A DNA stretch of 7,153 nucleotides from contig JANNHY010000246.1 in the NCBI GenBank assembly GCA_031404635.1, positions 1 to 7,153 of the forward strand, in the 5' to 3' direction. Below, in pieces: positions 1-5,435 of this stretch (the first letter of the stretch is position 1; the number at the start of each line of letters is the position of its first letter). Source of the DNA: JAENVT01 sp031404635. Lineage in GTDB: Bacteria; Actinomycetota; Acidimicrobiia; Acidimicrobiales; Ilumatobacteraceae. The notes under the pieces were generated by a model. It made no database searches, was not told the origin of the DNA, and was given only the letters and a program-made list of their open reading frames with translations. Both the position numbers and the translations under genes were made by a program.

Positions 1-492
1 CCACTCTGGGCACACGTCCGGACCGGCAACACCGACGGACCATCGGCCGGATTGATGATGGCCCTCGCTTACATCGATCTGCTCACACCAGGAGCGCTCG
101 TCGGCGACTTGCGGGTGGCCGGCACCGGTGGAATCCGTCCTGACGGGCTCGCCTTCCCAGTGAAAGGGATCGACGTCAAAGTTGCGACCGCGCTGCTCGC
201 TCGATCCGACGTGATCTTCGTGACCAGACCGCCGACTTCGGTCGAGAACGTCACCATCGTCCAGTCTCACAAGGAGCGCCTCCCAGCAGATGGCTACACG
301 GTCGGTGAATGGCTCAACGTCTTTGGATACGAGCAGGCAGGCCGAGACGCGGCCGACCATCCAGGAACAGCTCCAGTCGTGGTCGTTCATGACCTGCGTC
401 AAGCTTTGGCGTGGCTGTGCGGACACACCGACGGGGCGAGCGTGTGCGCACTTGCACTCAGGTCGGAGAGCATCCCCATCGGCACGCAGTAG
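1..492 (+). CDS. Lon-type (S16) serine protease domain protein, YlbL-like, 5' end outside window
   Basis: The frame is open from the first base, so the gene begins upstream; the ATG/TTG cluster at 52-60 is internal. The visible 163 residues carry the Lon proteolytic signature: GPSAG with the catalytic Ser at codon 43-45, then an LLTPG..VG...AGTG segment, then KGIDVKV with the expected dyad Lys at codon 178-180. Lon C-terminal domains have this order and spacing. YlbL-type proteins carry such a domain behind a signal anchor and a PDZ domain, which here would lie upstream; they act outside the membrane on unknown substrates. The end, after a VVVHDLRQALAWL helix, matches where such domains finish, and the last 20 or so residues look like a non-conserved tail. 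The Lys neighbourhood reads KGIDVK rather than the common GGI..K. Alternative: a cytosolic Lon-like fragment. The domain call is firm; the YlbL subfamily is inferred from the lack of further sequence after the domain. Confidence 0.85.
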   Translation, partial: PLWAHVRTGNTDGPSAGLMMALAYIDLLTPGALVGDLRVAGTGGIRPDGLAFPVKGIDVKVATALLARSDVIFVTRPPTSVENVTIVQSHKERLPADGYTVGEWLNVFGYEQAGRDAADHPGTAPVVVVHDLRQALAWLCGHTDGASVCALALRSESIPIGTQ

Positions 493-1025
493 CCCACGCC
501 AAACAAACCGCATGCCTCCTCGGCGCGGAAACCCGCGACACAGCTCAATGTGTGCGCCCTCTGGGTTCCGAACGACTCAGACTGCTGGCCGGATACATGA
601 CCAGCTCCGCTGGGACGACGCCACTCATCACGCACGTGCGTCTATTGAGCCTGGCGCTTCTGCACATCTGCACCAACGAGATGCGAACCCGGCCAGGCGA
701 GCAGCGAAGCCGAGGGGCCGGCGGTGAGGGACGCGTGCACATCCGGCCATCCTGGACCGAGGAGAATCACCCCGCTGTGCACACCGCCCTCGCGCCACCA
801 GGCGACCGCAGGTCGCAACTCGACGACCGGCGATCCCGATTCGGCGACACATTTGATGGACCACGCACTCCAGCAGCCCACCGACCCTTTCTAACCGTGT
901 CCGGGTAGTGATCCGGGTGGTCATCCGTGACGTCAATCGCAACACAATGCCTCTCTGCGATGCGCGGGCAACTGGCAGTTTTCGCGGTGCATGGATCGGA
1001 TAGTGCGATCGGGGAGCGGCATCGG
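493..1025. other. Gene-poor stretch between protease gene and HTH gene
   Basis: About 530 bases with several overlapping open frames on both strands, none with a recognisable domain; most are Arg/Ser/Pro-rich, as expected of shadow frames in GC-rich DNA. I see no strong hairpin with a T-run after the protease stop. The best small candidate is a minus-strand frame at 642-881 (79 codons). It has an AAGGG motif a few bases before its ATG and about 70% G/C in third positions by my count, but it resembles no family I know and is unusually Trp-rich. This may be decayed sequence flanking an insertion. An imperfect 12-bp repeat lies at 900-935. Confidence 0.5.
900..935. repeat. Three imperfect tandem 12-bp units
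   Basis: The units are TCCGGGTAGTGA, TCCGGGTGGTCA and TCCGTGACGTCA, directly abutting. Units 1 and 2 differ at two positions; units 2 and 3 at three. The last eight bases, TGACGTCA, form a perfect palindrome. It lies 90 bp past the stop of the minus-strand HTH gene. It could be a small iteron-like or protein-binding array, or chance slippage. No function can be assigned. Confidence 0.45.
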
Positions 1026-1349
1026 TCAGTCCGATCCGAGCAGCGAGAGTTGGGCGCGGTCAGCTCGACGGGTTCGAACTCGAGGGGAGGGCGTGGTCGC
1101 GTGCGCAGTCGCGTCGGCGATGAGTTGGACGACGCGACCGGTGGTGACCAGTTCGTAGAGCGCGTGCTTGGGAATGCGCCGCAGGCCTCCAAGTCGAAGA
1201 GCGGGGATGCCGTCGCTTCCGCCGCTGGCGAAGTACAGAGTGACTTGGTTGTACGCGTGCGACCGACCGACACGAAGCAGGCGGGCAGCCTCCTCAACCG
1301 TCAACAGCAACGACAGATCGTCCCAATCATCGGCCATACATCGCGTCAT
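1026..1349 (-). CDS. Excisionase-like helix-turn-helix DNA-binding protein
   Basis: A 107-residue protein. Residues 15-36 (LLTVEEAARLLRVGRSHAYN) form the HTH_17/excisionase-type winged helix: 'LTVEEAA.LL.VGRS..Y' recognition unit, then at about 49-61 the wing PALRLGGLRRIPK, where family members typically have 'P..R.G...R.P...L'. The C-terminal 35 residues are basic and look disordered. Proteins like this act as Xis recombination directionality factors or as small repressors on mobile elements; the integrase at 5436-6812 is a possible partner but lies 4 kb away. A strong AAGGAGG (1351-1357, minus strand) precedes the start. It is only 1 nt from the ATG at 1349 and 13 nt from an in-frame ATG at 1337, so either may be used; the domain is intact in both cases. 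The gene starts exactly where the plus-strand sigma-factor remnant begins. Confidence 0.75.
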   Translation of the reverse strand: MTRCMADDWDDLSLLLTVEEAARLLRVGRSHAYNQVTLYFASGGSDGIPALRLGGLRRIPKHALYELVTTGRVVQLIADATAHATTPSPRVRTRRADRAQLSLLGSD

Positions 1350-1499
1350 GCCTCCTTACAGAGACTCCAGGTGGTCGACGAGTTAAGCGTTGCCGAGGTC
1401 GCCGCACTGGTCGGTCGCAGCGTCGAGGCCACGACATCGTTGCTCGCTCGTGCCCGCCAACGGCTACGGACAATTGTGGAGGCCGACGATGGCGATTGA
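1350..1499 (+). pseudogene. ECF sigma factor remnant: region 4 only
   Basis: The last 48 or so codons of this plus-strand frame read LQRLQVVDELSVAEVAALVG followed by RSVEATTSLLARARQRLR, a textbook sigma-70 region 4 helix-turn-helix as in ECF sigma factors ('...V.ELS..E.A..LG.S....S...R.R..LR'), which contacts the -35 element. No region 2, needed for core RNA polymerase and -10 recognition, is found upstream in any frame; that space holds the opposite-strand HTH gene. The frame continues open upstream to 927 but the translation there is not sigma-like. The stop (1497-1499) overlaps the start of the next gene by 11 nt, the usual coupled sigma/anti-sigma arrangement. I infer a 5'-truncated gene. 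If translated from a GTG at 1371 it would give only a small HTH peptide. Confidence 0.7.
1478..1482 (+). promoter_or_regulatory. Ribosome binding site for the membrane protein gene
   Basis: GGAGG ends 6 nt before the ATG at 1489. This decides the start over an in-frame upstream ATG at 1390 that lies inside the sigma remnant. Confidence 0.75.
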
Positions 1500-2970
1500 T
1501 GAGCGGGAGCTGTTCGAGGCGGTCCAGCTTGACATGTCGTCGGCGTTCCGGCGACGTCTCGAACGTGATCTCTTCGTGGCCGCATCAATGGAAGTCGATC
1601 CCGACACTTTCAATGATTACGTCGACCGATTCGTCCTCGTCTCGACGGTCGCGGTCCGGCCGCGCGATCGATGGAAGGCGGTGGCAATGATCGGCGCGGC
1701 AGCGGCACTCGTGCTCGTCGGTCTCGTGGTGCTGGTCCGGCATGGCGGCAGCGAACAAGAACCGTTCCGGCCCGGGATCGACTCCGTTGCGCCGCAGCCG
1801 AGCGCGTCCCCGCCGCCATCTACATCCACGCCCACGTCGACAACCTCGACTACGACACCCGCCACTAGGGTCGCCGCGCCGATCGTTGTTCCCACGTACG
1901 CCGACTCCACGACTCAACAACTCTCGACGATCCAGTCGAGTGCGGAGTTGTCGTTGACGACGTTCGACACGTTGCGAGCAACTGCGACCTGGCGGACCTC
2001 GACGCAAGGACCAGACGGCCAGTTGGTCGATAGCCAGGTCATGGTGAACAACGTGACGCTGGCATCGAATGGCTCGATGTGGAGCACGGGCACGCCGAAC
2101 GAATGGTCGTCGTTCGACTCGACGACTGGCATCGGTCGTACCCAGGCAATAGGCGACGGTGGTGTCCGCATCTACACGCAGTACAGCTTTTCCTCCCTGC
2201 CGCTGCCCGCGGTAATCGGTTTGGATCCGACTCCGCATCTCGACGGGCTCGGCACCGAAGCCGAAATCAACGACGCGGATCGAGACGGGCGGCCAGTGTG
2301 GGAGATCACGTCGACGCACGACACGACGGGTCCCGATGGTGTTACGCACAGCGAAGAGACGATCGAGATCGACAAGGCGACGGGCTTGGTGATCGGTCGG
2401 GCGAACACGTCGACTGTCGCAGGCACGGTCACCGTGCAGTCCGCGACGCTCACAGACCTGGAACTGAACCCCGCCTTCCCCCCAGCGGGCTTTCCGGGAT
2501 CATTCCCGTCCGACGCCAAGGTGCAGGGCGCTGTCGGTCCGAGCTCGTTCCACCTTCTGACGGTTGATGAAGCGGCGACTCTGTTCGGTGGCGGCCTGGT
2601 GGCCCCATCGGAACTGCCGGCAACGGCGCGGATCTTTGTCGACAGCGTTCCGAACCAGGCGGTCATCGTCATCCAGCCGGCAGGGCCGCCTCCTAATCAG
2701 CCCATCGCCCGTGCCATCACGTTCGACTTCCCGCAGGGGTTCGCTCCGTCGTCGATCACCATCTTCAAGGATGTGGACGCGGGCACACCCACCTCGAGCG
2801 CCCGCGTTGGCGGAGCCTCGGTCGTGACTGCCGGACTGTTCAAGGGGGCACCTTCCACGCTTCGCCTCGGTGTGCTGACTATCGACGATGGCTCAGTCAC
2901 GATCCTCGTTCGGGCATCGTCCGATGCACGAGCGCTCGAGGTGGCCAACTCGCTGGTCATGGTCGACTAG
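1489..2970 (+). CDS. Single-pass membrane protein with LolA/RseB-like outer domain, putative anti-sigma or sigma-linked sensor
   Basis: A 493-residue protein starting at the ATG with the GGAGG above. Residues 1-62 are a charged cytoplasmic segment with no HxxxCxxC zinc anti-sigma motif. Residues 63-84 are one hydrophobic helix (AVAMIGAAAALVLVGLVVLV). Residues 98-128 are a Pro/Ser/Thr-rich linker, and the rest lies outside the membrane. Residues about 145-335 look like a LolA/LppX/RseB-type half-barrel: an N-terminal helix ('QSSAELSLTTFDTLRATATW'), repeated beta pairs, 'DGRPVWEIT', 'IDKATGLVIGR' and the closing 'TDLELNPAFP'. Residues about 355-493 form a second beta-rich domain that I cannot name. 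Overlap with the ECF sigma remnant suggests that it once held that sigma factor in check or sensed an envelope lipid or stress signal. With the sigma factor truncated it may be an orphan. The open reading frame itself is intact. Domain call moderate; partner role inferred from context. Confidence 0.75.
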   Translation: MAIDERELFEAVQLDMSSAFRRRLERDLFVAASMEVDPDTFNDYVDRFVLVSTVAVRPRDRWKAVAMIGAAAALVLVGLVVLVRHGGSEQEPFRPGIDSVAPQPSASPPPSTSTPTSTTSTTTPATRVAAPIVVPTYADSTTQQLSTIQSSAELSLTTFDTLRATATWRTSTQGPDGQLVDSQVMVNNVTLASNGSMWSTGTPNEWSSFDSTTGIGRTQAIGDGGVRIYTQYSFSSLPLPAVIGLDPTPHLDGLGTEAEINDADRDGRPVWEITSTHDTTGPDGVTHSEETIEIDKATGLVIGRANTSTVAGTVTVQSATLTDLELNPAFPPAGFPGSFPSDAKVQGAVGPSSFHLLTVDEAATLFGGGLVAPSELPATARIFVDSVPNQAVIVIQPAGPPPNQPIARAITFDFPQGFAPSSITIFKDVDAGTPTSSARVGGASVVTAGLFKGAPSTLRLGVLTIDDGSVTILVRASSDARALEVANSLVMVD

Positions 2971-2995
2971 CCAGGAGCCAGCGGCACATCCCACG

Positions 2996-4297
2996 TCACC
3001 AGTGTTGCGCCCAGCGCGCGAGGCGCCACGGAGGAGGTGCCACCAATGCCGCTGCTCGCACGAGCATCTTGGTGAGGCAGCCCAACGTTGGCCGGGCACG
3101 CCGCGTTAGCAGCCATTGAGCAACCCCAGGTTGTGCCCGTACACGACGTCGCCACCAATTGACTATCCGCGAACTCACTCTGCTTGGTGCAGAGTCGGCA
3201 CGACCCTGCCTGCCGGCGAGGAACCGACACCCGGGCACACCTTCCATCCAGGGGACGACATTGTCACAATCATCGGGCTGCCTGACAGCTACCGAGGGCG
3301 TCGAAACAGCCGCTTCGTAAGACAGGCCCTCGCGTGGTTGGCTTCTCACCGACTGCGAATTGACGGCGCCTCCCATCATCCGCGGGAACCCCGACGACGG
3401 CTCCGGGTAGTCGGTCGCCCAGAGCAGTGACCCGTCGTCGGTGGCCAGCACCTGCAGGTTGTTCCACATCACCAGCAGCCGCTCGCCGTTCACATGGAAC
3501 GGCCACAGGTACGCGGCCAGGTCGTGTCGCCAACGCACATCACCGGTCGCCACCTCGTAGGCCACCAGCGCAGGAGGCGTCGGGTTATCGGGCACAAAGT
3601 CGTTCTCGACGGCGAACACCGCACCGTCACCTACTGCCCAGGCGTCGTCGTAGACGAGGTGACCGGGTCGGGTCCACAGCGTCGTGCCGTTGGCGGCGTC
3701 GATGCCGGTCAATGGATCGCCCTGCCCGCCCGTCAACCGCATCCCGTCGATCACCGGCGGTGTCCTCACTGGCTTATCTGCCTCTGCAGGGATCTCGCTG
3801 GCGAAGCCCGGGTCGTCACTTCGCCGCAGCGCCTCGCCGCTGTTGGCGTCGAAGGTCAGATACTCTTGTGTTGTGCTGGCGATTTGCTGCACCCACACCG
3901 TGTCCTCCGACGCGGCGGCCATGACGAAAAGCCCACCACCCGGACTGCACGCAGCCCAACGAAGGCTGCCGTCGTCGAGGTCGTAGGAAGCCACCACTGG
4001 CCAGCCTCCCTCGGCGCACAGCTCTGCGGCGGCCGGGCCCGGTTCCGCAGGCGAACCGCCCGGCGGGGGGACTCCCGGGAGCATGATTGAGGTGGCGACC
4101 GGAGACGCGAGCGGCGTGGTGCCAGGGGGCGTGTTGGAGGTGGAGGTCTGCGCAGCCGTCGATGTTGACGCCGCTGGCGTGAGGTTCAATGATGTCGCGA
4201 CTGACTGGTTGTCACCGTTTCCACACCCGGCCACGACCACCGCCAGTGCAATCATCGATAGCCAACGTGTCGTTTGATCGAGAGATCCGCATGGCAC
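2996..4297 (-). CDS. PQQ-propeller-like lipoprotein, 3' part probably damaged
   Basis: The N-terminus has a hydrophobic stretch ending in a lipobox, V-A-G-C (LAVVVAGC), then a Ser/Thr/Pro linker, so the product should be an exported, lipid-anchored protein. About 70 residues after the Cys, propeller-type repeats begin: SYDLDDGSLRWAA, TFDANSGEALR, GIDAANGTTLWT, AYEVATGDVRWRH, LATDDGSLLWAT; that is, the 'xxD..tG...W' blade ends of PQQ_2/BamB-like domains. After the GGAVNSQSV segment (near 3355) the frame turns into Arg/Trp-rich sequence with no blade pattern, suggesting a frameshift or deletion. The start is uncertain. AGGAGG (4301-4306) lies 3 nt before a GTG at 4297 (used here) and 8 nt before an out-of-frame ATG at 4292; an in-frame ATG at 4342 would give an odd 40-residue leader. 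It runs convergent to the membrane protein gene, 25 bp apart. Ligand unknown. Confidence 0.7.
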   Translation of the reverse strand: MPCGSLDQTTRWLSMIALAVVVAGCGNGDNQSVATSLNLTPAASTSTAAQTSTSNTPPGTTPLASPVATSIMLPGVPPPGGSPAEPGPAAAELCAEGGWPVVASYDLDDGSLRWAACSPGGGLFVMAAASEDTVWVQQIASTTQEYLTFDANSGEALRRSDDPGFASEIPAEADKPVRTPPVIDGMRLTGGQGDPLTGIDAANGTTLWTRPGHLVYDDAWAVGDGAVFAVENDFVPDNPTPPALVAYEVATGDVRWRHDLAAYLWPFHVNGERLLVMWNNLQVLATDDGSLLWATDYPEPSSGFPRMMGGAVNSQSVRSQPREGLSYEAAVSTPSVAVRQPDDCDNVVPWMEGVPGCRFLAGRQGRADSAPSRVSSRIVNWWRRRVRAQPGVAQWLLTRRARPTLGCLTKMLVRAAALVAPPPWRLARWAQHW

Positions 4298-4535
4298 ACA
4301 CCTCCTCGAGGCGCACTCAAAGATTCGCTGTCGCGCGAGCACGAATTCTACCGGCAGTGCCGAAGGACCCCGGCCCGCAAGCAGCGCGTTTCGCGCCCCC
4401 GAGTGGGCATCCAGAGCCGGCGATCCGCGGCTGTCGCAGGTGTTGGACGCCTCCGACTTGCCGTCGACTCGTTGAACATGCAGAGGCTGCTCCTGAGCGA
4501 CCGGCTGACTTGCGCGAGTTGGTCCGCCAAGAGTG
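4298..4535. other. Spacer between toxin gene and lipoprotein gene
   Basis: About 240 bases downstream of the toxin stop and upstream of the lipoprotein start. It presumably holds the lipoprotein promoter and contains its AGGAGG at 4301-4306. I see no clear terminator (hairpin plus T-run) and no convincing small gene. Confidence 0.4.
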
Positions 4536-5063
4536 TTAGTGGTCGGGCTCGACTCTGACGCGGGGTGGGAGCTTGCGGATCGGTGCCAAGGTGCGAAGAT
4601 CGAGCGCGTCGATGTTGACGAAGTCTCGATAGTTGTGGCTGATCAACGGTGCGTGGTGCCTGATCGCGAGCGAGGCAATGATCAGATCGTTGCGTTGCGA
4701 CGGTGCGCCGAGCGGATGGCCCGCTGCACGAGCCTGTATTTGCAACTTGTCAGCGAGCGTTTGTCCTTCGTCGTCGAGATCCATGTGGTCGAAGGCATCC
4801 AGAACAGTGCCTATCGCGACAGCAAGCTGTTGTGCGGTCGAGCCGCCGGCGTCGAGCGTCGACAAGCCGGCCTCGACTTCGGCCACGACGATGGTGGAGA
4901 TGCTCGGAGTACGGTCATCGAACTCCTCGGCGGCAATGAGCGACAGGTAGCCGATCCGCAACGGGTGTGTTCTCGTGGCGATGATGCCCAGGACGTTGGT
5001 GTCGACGAAGTAGCGGAGTTGCGTTGGTTCAGCGCTCAAGGCGCCGTCCGCGCGACGTCTCAT
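4536..5063 (-). CDS. vapC: VapC-like PIN-domain ribonuclease toxin
   Basis: The product is 175 residues from the ATG at 5063; a GTG at 5069 would add two. The PIN fold's acidic site is complete. Numbered from the GTG, it has Asp23 in YFVDTNVLG, Glu64 in TIVVAEVEAG, Asp128 in QRNDLIIASLA, and Asn146/Asp149 in LISHNYRDF. VapC toxins use this cluster with Mg2+ or Mn2+ to cut tRNA or rRNA when free of antitoxin. It is longer than the usual 130-145 residues, mostly because of a front extension and a basic tail (PIRKLPPRVRVEPDH). It overlaps the antitoxin gene by 35 bp (5029-5063), so translation is probably coupled. A TTG at 5039 is another possible start closer to the fold. Nothing suggests decay: all motifs are in frame. 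RNA target cannot be told from sequence. Confidence 0.88.
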   Translation of the reverse strand: MRRRADGALSAEPTQLRYFVDTNVLGIIATRTHPLRIGYLSLIAAEEFDDRTPSISTIVVAEVEAGLSTLDAGGSTAQQLAVAIGTVLDAFDHMDLDDEGQTLADKLQIQARAAGHPLGAPSQRNDLIIASLAIRHHAPLISHNYRDFVNIDALDLRTLAPIRKLPPRVRVEPDH

Positions 5064-5355
5064 AGGCACCGTTCAGTGCCTCGTAGATGAGGTCCGCGTC
5101 TTGCGGCGTTTGTGCTTCGACCGCCTCTTGCAGGCGTGCAAGCGCATCGAGTAGTTGTGCCTGGCGGTGCCGCGCCGATGGCTTCGAGTCAGTCGGCACG
5201 CCGGAGTCGGGGAGCGACTCGAGTGCATCGAACGGGATCACCGCTGCTGTGGGGCGCCCATAGCGTTCGATCACGGTGACCTGTCCATTCGCGGCTTGCG
5301 CGACGATGTCACTCAGTTGTGCCCGGGCCTCGGCAACTCCAACGACTGTTCTCAT
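5029..5355 (-). CDS. Phd/YefM-family antitoxin
   Basis: A 108-residue protein. Residues 1-48 match the Phd/YefM DNA-binding fold: 'VGVAEARAQLSDIVAQAANG' then 'VTVIERYGRPTAAVIPFDALESL', i.e. the family pattern of a helix after V...A(R)..L..L, a hydrophobic strand pair with ERYGRP, and a closing P...L. Residues 55-108 should be the flexible toxin-binding tail; the last 25 are acidic then basic (DADLIYEALNGAYETSRGRR). It acts as antitoxin to the overlapping PIN toxin and, with it, should repress the shared promoter. The ATG is preceded by GAGG only 1 nt away, too close for normal use, and a -10-like box sits 7 nt upstream, so leaderless translation is likely. Pairing a Phd-type antitoxin with a PIN toxin is common. 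Family call firm; exact subfamily not assigned. Confidence 0.87.
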   Translation of the reverse strand: MRTVVGVAEARAQLSDIVAQAANGQVTVIERYGRPTAAVIPFDALESLPDSGVPTDSKPSARHRQAQLLDALARLQEAVEAQTPQDADLIYEALNGAYETSRGRRLER

Positions 5356-5362
5356 TCCTCGA

Positions 5363-5397
5363 AGTGTACAACAAGCCGACTGACGTTGTACATCTTC
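5363..5397 (-). promoter_or_regulatory. Operator and leaderless promoter of the toxin-antitoxin operon
   Basis: TGTACAAC (5365-5372) and GTTGTACA (5385-5392) form a perfect 8-bp inverted repeat, flanked by GAAG and CTTC. Each arm contains the palindrome TGTACA; the two palindrome centres are 22 bp apart, about two helical turns. On the minus strand TACACT (5363-5368) fits a -10 box and TGTACA (5387-5392) a weak -35 with an 18-bp spacer. Transcription would start at or within a base of the antitoxin ATG (5355). Binding of the toxin-antitoxin complex to both arms would cover the promoter. Operator geometry is seen; promoter use is inferred. Confidence 0.7.
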
Positions 5398-5435
5398 TAG
5401 GACGATCCTTCAACCTGCACTACTTGGTCGAGGGC

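Noticed and set aside
411..908. Plus-strand 165-codon frame
   Set aside because: Arg/His/Ser-rich translation with no domain, overlaps the end of the protease gene in another frame; typical GC-rich shadow frame.
1061..1080. GGTTCGAACT resembling a tRNA T-loop, considered as an attachment-site copy
   Set aside because: Only about 10 bases match the tRNA-Lys T-arm region, with no acceptor-stem or CCA match.
927..1350. Plus-strand open frame in front of the sigma region 4, giving a 190-residue protein
   Set aside because: The N-terminal 140 residues have no sigma region 2 or other domain and run antisense to a clear HTH gene; only the end is sigma-like.
1585..2349. Minus-strand 254-codon frame under the membrane protein gene
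   Set aside because: Very Arg-rich, no domain, fully antisense to an intact gene with good motifs and ribosome site.
2995..3035. GCGCC...GGCGC inverted repeat between the convergent genes, considered as a terminator
   Set aside because: Only a 5-bp stem with a 10-nt GC-rich loop and no T-run on either strand.
4533..5090. Plus-strand 185-codon frame opposite the PIN toxin
   Set aside because: Antisense shadow; the toxin frame carries the full acidic motif set.
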